A stretch of DNA of 64,000 bases from Devosia soli (GTDB lineage Bacteria > Pseudomonadota > Alphaproteobacteria > Rhizobiales > Devosiaceae), in the NCBI RefSeq assembly GCF_000970455.1, contig NZ_LAJG01000005.1, forward strand, positions 186,001 to 250,000, in the 5' to 3' direction. A program made the translations under genes and the position numbers. The notes beneath the pieces are model-generated. The model did not search any database and had not been told where the DNA came from. It worked only from the letters and a program-made list of their open reading frames with translations. Below, piece after piece: positions 1-8,086 of this stretch. Position 1 is the first letter of the stretch; each line of letters opens with the position of its first letter.

Positions 1-91
1 GGGCGGCGATGCGGTGGACGTAGCCGATGAAGGCTCCGGTGCCGCCGCCAACCATGCCGAGGCGGATGCGTTTTGCGCCGTTTTCAGCCAT
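1..91 (-). CDS. Gfo/Idh/MocA oxidoreductase, N-terminal fragment
   Basis: Only the first 30 codons lie in the window; the rest continues past base 1. The start is the ATG at 91-89. The translation begins MAENGAKRIRLGMVGGG and continues with GAFIGYVHRIAA. The glycine-rich GGGTGAF turn after a beta strand is the start of the NAD(P)-binding Rossmann fold, and the wording around it is typical of Gfo/Idh/MocA sugar dehydrogenases. It is read in the same direction as the isomerase and oxidoreductase genes upstream (171-3391), so it is probably the distal gene of that sugar-oxidation operon. The substrate cannot be told from this fragment. Confidence 0.8.
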   Translation of the reverse strand, partial: MAENGAKRIRLGMVGGGTGAFIGYVHRIAA

Positions 92-170
92 TTTTCGTGT
101 CTCTTCTGTTAGCAACAGGTTAACATTGAGCGGCCGCCAACGTCCAAACGTTAGCGGCCCGCAATTTGGC

Positions 171-1229
171 TCAGCTCAGGCCCAGCATCTTGCGATTGGC
201 AGCCTGATCGGAGCCGCCGGACGCGAAGTCGTCGAAGGCATGTTCGGTGACGCGGATGATGTAGCTCTTGATGAGCTCGGCGCCTTCACGTGCACCATCT
301 TCGGGATGCTTGAGCGCGCATTCCCATTCGAGGACGGCCCAGCCTTTAAAATCGTTGGCAGCCATCTTGGCGAAGATCGCGGGGAAATCGACCTGGCCAT
401 CGCCGATCGAACGGAAGCGCCCTGCCCGGTCGATCCAGGACTGGAAGCCGCCATAGACGCCTTGACGGCCGGTCGGGTTGAATTCGGCGTCCTTCACGTG
501 GAAGGCCTTGATGCGATCCTTGTAGATGTCGATGTAGTCGAGATAATCGAGCTGCTGCAGGACGAAGTGGCTCGGATCATAGAGAAGATTGGCGCGCGGG
601 TGGTTCTTCACGCGGTCGAGGAACATTTCGTAGGAAATGCCGTCGTGCAAATCTTCGCCGGGATGGATTTCGTAGCAGACGTCGACGCCGGCTTCATCGA
701 AGGCGTTGAGGATCGGGGTCCAGCGGCGAGCAAGTTCGTCGAAGGCTTCTTCAACGAGGCCTGCCGGGCGCTGCGGCCACGGATAGAGGTAGGGCCAGGC
801 AAGCGCGCCTGAGAAGGTCGCGTGGGCGTTGAGGCCGAGGTTTTTGGAGGCCTTGGCTGCGTGCATCATGGTCTGGACGGCCCATTCCTGACGAGCCTTG
901 GGATTGCCATGGACGGAGGCCGGGGCGAAGCCATCGAAGGCCGCGTCGTAAGCGGGATGTACGGCGACGAGCTGGCCCTGAAGGTGGGTCGAGAGTTCGG
1001 TGATCTCGAGGCCGTGGCTGTTCACGGTGCCCTTGATCTCGTCGGCATAGGTCTTGGAATTGGCGGCCTTTTCGAGATCGATGAAGCTCGAGACCCAGGT
1101 CGGGATCTGGACGCCCTTATAGCCGAGGTCAGCCGCCCATTTGCAGATATTGTCGAGCGTATCGAAGGGGGCCTTATCGCCAGCGAACTGGGCGAGAAAG
1201 ATTGCCGGGCCCTTGATGGTGGTGGCCAT
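171..1229 (-). CDS. Sugar phosphate isomerase/epimerase (SPI, TIM barrel)
   Basis: A 352-residue xylose isomerase-like TIM barrel. Candidate metal ligands sit where the family has them: E187 in CYEIHPGE, D218 and H221 in YDPSHF, H244 in AFHVKD and E301 in LEWE. The frame runs further upstream, but the ATG at 1229 is chosen because an AGGAGA ribosome site lies just before it and homology begins there. No signal peptide, so cytosolic. It lies between two Gfo/Idh oxidoreductases, an arrangement used elsewhere to oxidise sugars or inositols to keto forms and then isomerise or cleave them. The exact reaction is unknown. Confidence 0.85.
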   Translation of the reverse strand: MATTIKGPAIFLAQFAGDKAPFDTLDNICKWAADLGYKGVQIPTWVSSFIDLEKAANSKTYADEIKGTVNSHGLEITELSTHLQGQLVAVHPAYDAAFDGFAPASVHGNPKARQEWAVQTMMHAAKASKNLGLNAHATFSGALAWPYLYPWPQRPAGLVEEAFDELARRWTPILNAFDEAGVDVCYEIHPGEDLHDGISYEMFLDRVKNHPRANLLYDPSHFVLQQLDYLDYIDIYKDRIKAFHVKDAEFNPTGRQGVYGGFQSWIDRAGRFRSIGDGQVDFPAIFAKMAANDFKGWAVLEWECALKHPEDGAREGAELIKSYIIRVTEHAFDDFASGGSDQAANRKMLGLS

Positions 1230-1427
1230 AACTTTTCTCCTCTGATGGCTCCCCAAACGCCTCGTCAGGAGCCCATTATTGACGATGCCGGGCGGTCTAT
1301 GCCGCTGCCCTGACATGTTAGTTTTCAGTTTTGACCGGCATACGGAGCCTGTCAATGAGGTACGCTCATCAATGAGGATTTGTGGCTTGGTGATGGCGTT
1401 TCAGGATGGGTGGTGCCGAGCCCCCAG

Positions 1428-1448
1428 CCTCCCCCAATAAGGGGGAGG
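1428..1448. repeat. G/C hairpin, CCTCCCCC-aataa-GGGGGAGG
   Basis: Perfect 8-bp inverted repeat with a 5-nt loop in the 268-bp gap between two sugar-operon genes. The same arms recur at 62870-62890 with another loop, so this looks like a dispersed intergenic element rather than a one-off terminator. The rest of the gap shows nothing recognisable. Confidence 0.6.
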
Positions 1449-1497
1449 TGTCTATAGTGGGTAGATAGGCGGCCGAGATTGAGCCGCCGTGTTGTCG

Positions 1498-2640
1498 TTA
1501 AGCCTTGAGCAGCGCCTGGGCGGCTTCGATGCCGAGGGCGCGGGGGCGTTCGCAGGTGGTCTGGAGGGTGAGGACCTGGCCGGTTTCGCCGGCTTTGAGG
1601 AGACCCGTCATGACTTCGACCACGTGGAGAGCGACATCGAGCCCGCAGCGCGGCGTTTCGCCGGTTTCGTGCGAGAGCATCATGTCGGCCAGGCCGGCGC
1701 AGCGATAGTTGGAGCGCGGGATGGCCTTGTCGAGGTCCTGGTTTGGCTTGCCGAAGGGGTGAGCCCACGGGGTGACCGGCGTGCGGGTGCCGTCGAGCGA
1801 AGCGGTGACGAGATCGCCGCCGAAGAAGTTCGGATCGGGCACGAAGATCGAGCCGTCGGTGCCGTAGAGCTCGATATTGTGGTGGCCGTGGGCCGCGACG
1901 TCCCAGCTGGCGCCGATAGTGACGATGGCGCCGTTGTGGAATTCGAGAATGCCGTGGATCGTCGTCGGCGTGCCGACCTTGATGAAGGTGCCCTTATAGG
2001 GGCCTTCCGCGGTCACTTCGCGCTCGGCGCGCGCCATGTTGGTGAAGGCCGAGAGCTTCTTGACCGGGCCAAGCAGGTGAACGAGGTCAGTGATGTAATA
2101 GGGACCGAGATCGAGGATCGGGCCGCCGCCGGGCTGGAAGAAGAAGTCCGGGTTCGGATGCCAGTGTTCCATGCCGCGGCTCATGACGTGGGTGGTGCCG
2201 CTCATGATCTTGCCGAGCTTGCCACTGTCGATGATTTCGCGCGCCTGCTGATGGGCGCCGCCGAGGAAGGTATCGGGGGCGGAGCCGACCTTGAGGCCAC
2301 GTTCATCAGCAGCCTTCTTGAGGGCAAGCCCCTCTTCGACCGAGAGAACGAAGGGCTTTTCGGAATAGGCGTGCTTGCCGGCCGAGATGATGTCCGAGGA
2401 GACCTTGTAATGGGTCGAGGGGATCGTGAGGTTCACGATCACATCGACTTCGCTATTCTTGAGCAACTCATCCGGGGTCTGCGCGGCGACGCCGAATTCG
2501 GTCGCCCGCTTCTGGGCGGCTTCCGGAATGATATCGGCCACGGCGCGCACTTCGAGCCCCTTGAAGAGGTGCGCGAGGCGGAGATAGGCGGCAGAGATAT
2601 TGCCGGCACCCATGATGCCGACGCCATAGGTCTTGGCCAT
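1498..2640 (-). CDS. Gfo/Idh/MocA family sugar oxidoreductase
   Basis: 380 residues starting MAKTYGVGIMGAGNIS. GAGNIS at 11-16 is the dinucleotide-binding turn, and SEKPF at 93-97 holds the Lys of the conserved EKP motif (K95). The C-terminal two thirds fit the family's alpha/beta dimerisation and substrate domain. The ATG at 2640 is used; four extra upstream residues are possible but would overlap the preceding gene. Only one base separates it from the isomerase gene at 2642-3391, so the two are translated from one message. Expected to oxidise a sugar or cyclitol with NAD(P) in the cytosol; substrate not predictable. Confidence 0.88.
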   Translation of the reverse strand: MAKTYGVGIMGAGNISAAYLRLAHLFKGLEVRAVADIIPEAAQKRATEFGVAAQTPDELLKNSEVDVIVNLTIPSTHYKVSSDIISAGKHAYSEKPFVLSVEEGLALKKAADERGLKVGSAPDTFLGGAHQQAREIIDSGKLGKIMSGTTHVMSRGMEHWHPNPDFFFQPGGGPILDLGPYYITDLVHLLGPVKKLSAFTNMARAEREVTAEGPYKGTFIKVGTPTTIHGILEFHNGAIVTIGASWDVAAHGHHNIELYGTDGSIFVPDPNFFGGDLVTASLDGTRTPVTPWAHPFGKPNQDLDKAIPRSNYRCAGLADMMLSHETGETPRCGLDVALHVVEVMTGLLKAGETGQVLTLQTTCERPRALGIEAAQALLKA

Positions 2641-2641
2641 T

Positions 2642-3391
2642 TTAGACTCCAAAGCCCTTGAGAGTGGTCATGGAATTGCGCGCGAAGCGGATCGCGTCGA
2701 GTGGCTTGTCGTGTTCGAGGACGAAATACTTGGCCTGGGTCTTTGCCTTGACGTCAGCGATCAGGGTCTTCCAATCGAGCGTGCCGTGGCCGACATCGGC
2801 CCAGCCGTCTTCGTCCGTCTTTTCGCCGGCGGGTGCAATGTCCTTGACGTGGACGGCGGTGATGCGGCTGCCGAGCTTGCTGAGCCAGGCCTGCGGATCT
2901 TCATTGGCCTTGACGACCCAAGCGAGGTCCATTTCCCACTGCGTGTCGGGGGATGCATCCAGGATCAGTTCCATCGGGGTCTTGCCGTTGGCGTCCTTGG
3001 TGAATTCCCAGTGGTGGTTGTGGTAGCCGAAGCCCTTGCCGGCCGCCTTGAAGGCAGCGGCGATCTTGGCAAGACCCTGGGCGAATTCGGACCAGTTGCC
3101 GGTACCGTTGCGATAGGCTTCGGACGGAGGCGCGGGGCAGTAAACGGTCTGGATGCCGACGGTATCGACGATCTTGAGGGCAGCGTCGGTGTCTTCGAGC
3201 TGGGCGTAGCCCATGTGCGCCGTCGGCATGGTGAGACCGGCGTTTTTCAGGCTTTGGGCGAGCGCGGCGGGATCGGCAAACTGGCCGCCCCAGCCTTCGA
3301 CCTGCTTGTAGCCAAGGCCGGCGAGCGTCTTGAGGGTTTCATCGAGCGACGCTTCGTTGCGTGCGCTGTAAAGCTGGTAGGAGAAGTCCAT
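2642..3391 (-). CDS. Sugar phosphate isomerase/epimerase (SPI)
   Basis: 249 residues, TIM barrel of the xylose isomerase-like clan. The family blocks YHNHHWEF, WEMDLAWV, VHVKD and LEHDKP are present and supply the usual Glu/Asp/His metal site. The start is the ATG at 3391 with MDFSYQLYSA; the longer frame upstream lacks homology. It is the first gene of the enzyme block downstream of the ABC transporter genes, separated from the ATPase gene by 158 bp holding two hairpins (3506-3543). Probably acts with the adjacent oxidoreductase on a keto-sugar. It differs from the SPI protein at 171-1229 and is much shorter. Confidence 0.85.
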   Translation of the reverse strand: MDFSYQLYSARNEASLDETLKTLAGLGYKQVEGWGGQFADPAALAQSLKNAGLTMPTAHMGYAQLEDTDAALKIVDTVGIQTVYCPAPPSEAYRNGTGNWSEFAQGLAKIAAAFKAAGKGFGYHNHHWEFTKDANGKTPMELILDASPDTQWEMDLAWVVKANEDPQAWLSKLGSRITAVHVKDIAPAGEKTDEDGWADVGHGTLDWKTLIADVKAKTQAKYFVLEHDKPLDAIRFARNSMTTLKGFGV

Positions 3392-3505
3392 TTCGGCCTC
3401 GTCTTTTCGGTTGAATGCGGCTCCGCATGGCGATGGGGGTACTCCCCCGAGCGGGTGCATGTCGCACTGCTTCGTCAGATGCAATGCCGCAAAAGTAAGG
3501 TGTGT

Positions 3506-3543
3506 TTCGGGCGGGCCCGAAGTGGCGCCCCGCAGGACGCCAC
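3506..3543 (-). terminator. Two adjacent hairpins between transporter and enzyme genes
   Basis: Read on the minus strand, GTGGCG/CGCCAC (6 bp, 10-nt loop, 3522-3543) is followed directly by TTCGGGC/GCCCGAA (7 bp, 2-nt loop, 3506-3521). They stand between the ATPase stop (3550) and the isomerase start (3391). No U-run follows, so an attenuator or an mRNA-stabilising structure is as likely as a terminator. Confidence 0.4.
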
Positions 3544-3549
3544 GAAGGC

Positions 3550-4632
3550 TTAGAGCCGGTTTTCCGACTTGGCGTCGAAGAGCGAACCACGCGCGATGTC
3601 GAAACCAACCGTCACCTTATCGCCGGCATGGAGCGGAATATCGCTCGAGCAGCGGAATGTGACAGGGATGCCGGCGACCTTGGTCCAGGCCAAGGTTTCC
3701 GAGCCCATGGGCTCGACGATTTCGATTTCGGCCTGGGTCTGGAACGGCATGCCCTGGGCGGCGTCGCCCAGAAGGATGTGTTCCGGACGCACGCCGAGAA
3801 CCGCCTTGGACGCACCAGTGCGCTGGGCGGCGAAGTCGTAGGCGCCAACCGGAATCTTGGTGCCATCGTCGGCGGTGAAAGTCGCGCCATCGAGCGAGCC
3901 AGAGATGAAGTTCATCGAGGGCGAGCCGATGAAGCCGGCAACATAGAGATTGACCGGTTTGTTGTAGATGGTGTGCGGATCGGCCAACTGCTGGATGACG
4001 CCATTTTTCATGATGGCGATGCGGTCGGCGAGCGTCAGAGCCTCGATCTGGTCGTGGGTCACGTAGATCATGGTGTTCTTCAGGCGCGCATGGAGGCGCT
4101 TGATTTCGACGCGAAGATCCGAACGCAGCTTGGCGTCGAGGTTGGACAGCGGCTCGTCGAAGAGGAACACGTCCACGTCACGCACGAGGGCGCGGCCGAT
4201 GGCGACGCGCTGGCGCTGACCGCCTGAGAGATTTGCCGGCTTGCGGTTGAGCAGCGGCTGGATCTGCAGGATTTCCGCAGCGCGGGCAACGCGGCGGTTG
4301 ATCTCGTCCTTGGGCATGCCGGCGACGCGGAGGCCGAAGGAGAGATTCCGCTCGACGGTCATCTGCGGATAGAGCGCGTAGGACTGGAACACCATGCCGA
4401 TGCCGCGGTCCTTGGGCTCTTCCCAAGTGACGTTCTTGCCATTGATGAAGATCTGCCCATCGGACACATCGAGGAGACCCGCGATGCAGTTGAGCAGGGT
4501 CGACTTGCCGCAACCCGAGGGCCCGAGGAGGACGATGAACTCGCCCTGGGCAATATCGAGATTGAGACGGTCGAGAACCTTCACATTACCGAAATTCAGC
4601 GAGAGGTCTTTGATGGAAACGCTTGGCTGCAT
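3550..4632 (-). CDS. Sugar ABC transporter ATPase (UgpC/MalK type)
   Basis: 360 residues. Walker A GPSGCGKST at 37-45, Q-loop near 83, signature LSGGQ at 135-139 and Walker B ending in DE at 159-160, followed by the D-loop SNLDAKLR. The C-terminal third is the OB-fold regulatory (TOBE) domain typical of MalK/UgpC/MsmK ATPases for CUT1 sugar importers. It powers the adjacent permeases, and its start is 4 bp after the stop of the second permease gene, so it is co-translated with them. No inhibitor-binding role can be read from the sequence. Confidence 0.95.
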   Translation of the reverse strand: MQPSVSIKDLSLNFGNVKVLDRLNLDIAQGEFIVLLGPSGCGKSTLLNCIAGLLDVSDGQIFINGKNVTWEEPKDRGIGMVFQSYALYPQMTVERNLSFGLRVAGMPKDEINRRVARAAEILQIQPLLNRKPANLSGGQRQRVAIGRALVRDVDVFLFDEPLSNLDAKLRSDLRVEIKRLHARLKNTMIYVTHDQIEALTLADRIAIMKNGVIQQLADPHTIYNKPVNLYVAGFIGSPSMNFISGSLDGATFTADDGTKIPVGAYDFAAQRTGASKAVLGVRPEHILLGDAAQGMPFQTQAEIEIVEPMGSETLAWTKVAGIPVTFRCSSDIPLHAGDKVTVGFDIARGSLFDAKSENRL

Positions 4633-4636
4633 TTCT

Positions 4637-5572
4637 TTATCCCTTCACGGCGCCGGCGGCGACGCCGCGTACGAACAGCTTGCCGGACACAAAGTAGATG
4701 ATGAGTGGCACGAGACCGGTCAGCACGGTGGCAGCCATGTTGACGTTATATTCGGGCGTGCCCTGGGCCGAGTTGACGATATTATTGAGCTGGACCGTCA
4801 TGGGGTAGTTCTGCGGGCCGGCAAAGACGACGCCGAAGAGGAAGTCGTTCCAGATGCCGGTGATCTGCAGGATCAGGGCCACGACGAAGATCGGCAGCGA
4901 CATGGGGAGCATGATCTCGAAGAAAATGCGCCAGAACCCTGCCCCATCGACACGTGCTGCCTTGAAGAGTTCCTGGGGCAGTGAGGCGAAGTAATTGCGG
5001 AACAGCAGCGTCAGGATCGGCATGCCGAAAATAGTGTGGATGACGATGACGGCCTGGAGCGTGCCGAAAATACCCATAGAGCGGGTGAGGATCACCAGCG
5101 GATAGAGCATCACCTGATAGGGGATGAACGAGCCGAAGATCAGGACCGCAAAGAAGATTTCCGAGCCCTTGAAGCGCCAGTTGACCAGAGCATAGCCGTT
5201 TACCGCGGCGATGAAGATCGAGACGATGGTCGAGGGAATGGTGATCTTGACCGAGTTCCAGAACCCGGGGGAAAGGCCATTACAGGTCAGACCCGTGCAG
5301 GCACTGGTCCAGGCCTTGACCCAGGCGTCGAAGCTCGGCGCGGACGGCAGCGCGAAGATATTGCCGAAGCGGATTTCCGGCATGGTCTTCAATGAAGTGA
5401 CGACCATGACGTAGAGCGGGAAGAGGAAGTAGAGCGTGAAGAAGACCAGGGTCGTATAGATCATGATCTTCTTGGGCGTGAAAAACGGCTTGGGGCGGGG
5501 ACCGCGTGGGTCCGTGGCCGTGTTGCCGCCAGTTGCCGGCGCGGAGCCGGTCATAGTCGCGGTCTGGCTCAT
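4637..5572 (-). CDS. Carbohydrate ABC transporter permease (MalG type)
   Basis: 311 residues with about six membrane segments. The EAA loop ELFKAARVDGAGFWRIFFE, followed by IMLPMSLP, is the coupling helix contacting the ATPase. The chosen ATG (5572) overlaps the stop of the upstream permease as ATGA; a frame 12 codons longer exists but would overlap deeply. The N-terminus has a Gly/Pro-rich tail of about 35 residues before the first membrane helix. It pairs with the 312-residue permease to form the CUT1 membrane channel. Confidence 0.93.
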   Translation of the reverse strand: MSQTATMTGSAPATGGNTATDPRGPRPKPFFTPKKIMIYTTLVFFTLYFLFPLYVMVVTSLKTMPEIRFGNIFALPSAPSFDAWVKAWTSACTGLTCNGLSPGFWNSVKITIPSTIVSIFIAAVNGYALVNWRFKGSEIFFAVLIFGSFIPYQVMLYPLVILTRSMGIFGTLQAVIVIHTIFGMPILTLLFRNYFASLPQELFKAARVDGAGFWRIFFEIMLPMSLPIFVVALILQITGIWNDFLFGVVFAGPQNYPMTVQLNNIVNSAQGTPEYNVNMAATVLTGLVPLIIYFVSGKLFVRGVAAGAVKG

Positions 5573-6507
5573 TTGCGCCCCTTTCCGCCAAATTCGAGAT
5601 AGGCCCACGGGACCATTATGATCAGAACCGTGAGGAGCATCATGGTGGCAGCAGCCAGGCCCTGGCCGATATTGCCGCCCGAGAACATGTAATTGTAGAC
5701 GTATTTGGCAGGCACTTCGGACGAGATGCCCGGGCCGCCATTGGTGAGCGCGACCACAAGATCATAAAGGCGAACGATGCCCGAGCCGATGAGCACCACG
5801 GCGGTGACGAGCACGCCGCGCATCATGGGCAGAACCACCGAGATATAGGTGCGCCAGGTGGGAATGCCGTCGACGCGCGCGGCCTTCCAGATTTCTTCAT
5901 CTACGCCGCGAAGGCCGGCCAGCATGAGCACCATGCAGAAGCCGACGCCCTGCCAGAGGCCCGCAATGAGCAGCGCGAAGAGCACCATGCGCGGATTGGC
6001 GATCCAATCGAAGGTGAAATTGGTCCATCCCAGGTTCCGCATCGTGCCCTGAAGGCCGAGAGTCGGGTTCATGATCCACTGCCAGACAAGGCCGGTGACG
6101 ATGAAGGACAGCGCGAAGGGATAGAGCATGATGGTGCGGAAGGCGCTTTCGAAGCGGATCTTCTGGTCCATCAGAACGGCGAGCAGGAAGCCCAGCCCAA
6201 GGGTCAGCACAAGCGACATGGCGCCGTACATCAAGAGGTTGATGACCGACACATTCCAGCGCGAGGTGGCGAACAGGCGCTCGTACTGATCGAAGCCGAC
6301 AAACTTGCCCGTCGGCAGCAGTTTTGAGTTCGTGAACGAGTAGTAGATCGTCCAGATGGTGCAGCCGATGAAAACGACGAGAACCGTCGCGACCATCGGA
6401 ATTGCCGCGACCTTGGCGGACAGGTTGTGAAGGAAGAATTTTTTCAAGGCGCTGGGCCGGCTGGAAGATCCAGCCACCGGCGCGGATTGTACGGTAGTGT
6501 CCGCCAT
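5569..6507 (-). CDS. Carbohydrate ABC transporter permease (MalF type)
   Basis: 312 residues, about six transmembrane helices starting near residue 25, with the EAA-type cytoplasmic loop EIWKAARVDGIPTWRTY. The ATG at 6507 is preceded by GGAGAG. It follows the binding-protein gene after 109 bp containing a hairpin and overlaps the next permease by 4 bp. Partner of the MalG-type subunit; together with the ATPase and the GtsA-like binding protein it forms one importer. Confidence 0.93.
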   Translation of the reverse strand: MADTTVQSAPVAGSSSRPSALKKFFLHNLSAKVAAIPMVATVLVVFIGCTIWTIYYSFTNSKLLPTGKFVGFDQYERLFATSRWNVSVINLLMYGAMSLVLTLGLGFLLAVLMDQKIRFESAFRTIMLYPFALSFIVTGLVWQWIMNPTLGLQGTMRNLGWTNFTFDWIANPRMVLFALLIAGLWQGVGFCMVLMLAGLRGVDEEIWKAARVDGIPTWRTYISVVLPMMRGVLVTAVVLIGSGIVRLYDLVVALTNGGPGISSEVPAKYVYNYMFSGGNIGQGLAAATMMLLTVLIIMVPWAYLEFGGKGRK

Positions 6508-6578
6508 CAGTGTCTCTCCATACGACAGTGGCCGACCTTGTCGATCCAAGGCCGACCACCGCTGTTCAGTGATAGGAA

Positions 6579-6596
6579 GCCAGGGCGCACCCTGGC
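6579..6596 (-). terminator. Hairpin between binding-protein and permease genes
   Basis: GCCAGGG/CCCTGGC, a 7-bp perfect stem with a 4-nt loop, 21 bases after the binding-protein stop. In binding-protein-dependent operons such stems commonly protect the upstream message so that the periplasmic protein is made in excess. No U-run, so full termination is unlikely. Confidence 0.5.
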
Positions 6597-6616
6597 CTCA
6601 CGTATAGAACCGACGC

Positions 6617-7858
6617 TTAGTCAGCGGACTCGATGATCGAAGCGTAGCGTTCGATGTAGTCGTCCACAGTGATGCTGTCGTCATCGAGGAACTCGGTGTT
6701 GAGGTCCTGCATCTGCTGCTGGGTGTCGCTGGAGAGCGCAAAGTCACCCGAGGGGAGCAGACCGTTCTTGAGAAGACCAAGAGCCTTCTGCATGCACGGA
6801 TTGGCCTGCGAGAGGTCGATGTCCGTACGGATCGGCATGGAGCCCTTCTTCAGATTGAAGGCGAGCTGGGCTTCCGGCGAGATGAGCGTGCGCGCAAGCT
6901 GGGCCTGAGCTTCGATGACAGCCGGATCGGTGCCTTCGGGAAGAACCGGGAAGTAGAACGAGTCGCCGCCGCCGGTCAGCTGGGTGCCGAGACCGAGAGC
7001 CGGGAGACATTCATAGTCCTTGCCGGGAACGGCGCCAGCAACCTGGAGGTCGCCCTGGAGCCAGTCGCCGTGGATGTTGCCAGCCGCGGTGCCTTCGATC
7101 AGCTGCGTGCCGACGTCGCCGAAGGACGGAACCATGGTTTCAGGCGAAACGACCTTGCGCAGGGCGTCGAGAGCTTCGGCAACCTTGCGGAATTCCGGGC
7201 TGCGAACGGCTTCGGCATCCTTATCGCGGTTGATCTTGAGGACGAGATCGGACCCGCCGATGCCCGACATCAGAACGCCCGGGATACCCGAGAACGGCCA
7301 GCCAGTGGCAAGACCGAATGGCAGGATGCCGGCTTCCTGGAGCTTGGGCCAGGAGGCAACGTATTCGTTCCAATCCTTGGGAACCGGCTGACCGATCTTT
7401 TCATAGGCCTTGGTCGACAGCCACAGCCAATCCCACGAGTGGATGTTGACGGGCAGACAGTAGAGACCGCCGTCGATCTTGCACGGCTCGAGCAGCGACT
7501 GGTCGACATAGAAGGAGTCGATGTCCATGTCGGCAACGACGTCGGTCAGGTCGCGGATGAGGCCGGCCTGGATGAGTTCTTCGGCGTCGCGGCCGGTGTT
7601 CATCTGGGTGGCACCCATCGGGTCGCCGCCGATGATGCGGCTGATGATGACCGGGTTTGCACCGGTGCCGGAACCGGCCAGGGCGCTATCGATCCACTTG
7701 TTGCCGGTTTCTTCTTCGAAGACACGGGCAAACTCGGCGACCGCAGCCGCTTCACCGGCGGAGGTCCACCAGTGGGTCACTTCGAGATCGGCTGCGTACG
7801 AAGACGTAGAGCCGAGCAGCGCGGTTGCCATCATGGCAACCACTGCAAATTTCTTCAT
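6617..7858 (-). CDS. Sugar-binding protein of ABC importer (GtsA-like)
   Basis: 413 residues. MKKFAVVAMMATALLG is a classic Sec signal peptide, with probable cleavage after SYA (residue 22). The mature protein opens LEVTHWWTSAGEAAA, the signature start of the glucose/mannose-type family-1 binding proteins (GtsA group). Periplasmic. First gene of the transporter block and immediately downstream of the promoter with paired LacI operators. The transported sugar is probably a glucose-like mono- or disaccharide, inferred from the family only. A longer in-frame start at 7900 lacks a ribosome site and would precede the signal peptide. Confidence 0.93.
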   Translation of the reverse strand: MKKFAVVAMMATALLGSTSSYAADLEVTHWWTSAGEAAAVAEFARVFEEETGNKWIDSALAGSGTGANPVIISRIIGGDPMGATQMNTGRDAEELIQAGLIRDLTDVVADMDIDSFYVDQSLLEPCKIDGGLYCLPVNIHSWDWLWLSTKAYEKIGQPVPKDWNEYVASWPKLQEAGILPFGLATGWPFSGIPGVLMSGIGGSDLVLKINRDKDAEAVRSPEFRKVAEALDALRKVVSPETMVPSFGDVGTQLIEGTAAGNIHGDWLQGDLQVAGAVPGKDYECLPALGLGTQLTGGGDSFYFPVLPEGTDPAVIEAQAQLARTLISPEAQLAFNLKKGSMPIRTDIDLSQANPCMQKALGLLKNGLLPSGDFALSSDTQQQMQDLNTEFLDDDSITVDDYIERYASIIESAD

Positions 7859-7953
7859 AGGAATGTCCTCCCAACGAACACGAGGAGCGTATGCCCCCAT
7901 TCATGCCACCAGCCCGCGGGTCCCCGTTCCTCCAGACACCCCGACCGGCCGCG

Positions 7954-7967
7954 TGTAATCGATTGCA
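7954..7967. promoter_or_regulatory. LacI-family operator 1
   Basis: TGTAATCGATTGCA, a palindrome centred on CG as bound by LacI/GalR proteins. Its core AATCGATT is identical to that of operator 2. The centres are 35 bp apart, allowing looping or cooperative binding. The regulator gene starts 120 bp away at 8087. Confidence 0.75.
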
Positions 7968-7993
7968 TAAACCATATGAAACAGGTTGTGCAA
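7965..7993 (-). promoter_or_regulatory. Predicted sigma-70 promoter of the sugar operon
   Basis: On the minus strand TTGCAC (7993-7988), 17 bp, then TTATGC (7970-7965), about 105 bp before the binding-protein start. The -35 lies inside one operator and the -10 shares three bases with the other, the layout expected for direct repression. Confidence 0.5.
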
Positions 7994-8002
7994 TCGATTT
8001 CA
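7989..8002. promoter_or_regulatory. LacI-family operator 2
   Basis: TGCAATCGATTTCA, matching operator 1 at the AATCGATT core and at the outer TG/CA. It covers the predicted -35 of the sugar operon and lies 18 bp upstream of the predicted lacI-type promoter, so it may also tune the regulator itself. Confidence 0.75.
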
Positions 8003-8019
8003 GGAGTTTCATACAAGCC

Positions 8020-8048
8020 TTGCGGACCTGTCAAGATCGATTTAGACA
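8020..8048 (+). promoter_or_regulatory. Predicted promoter of the LacI-family regulator
   Basis: TTGCGG, 17 bp, TAGACA, ending 38 bp before the GTG start at 8087. Spacing is ideal, but the hexamers match only partly. Confidence 0.35.
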
Positions 8049-8086
8049 GATTGGGCTACTGACAGCGAGAGGGGGCGCTGCCAGAC

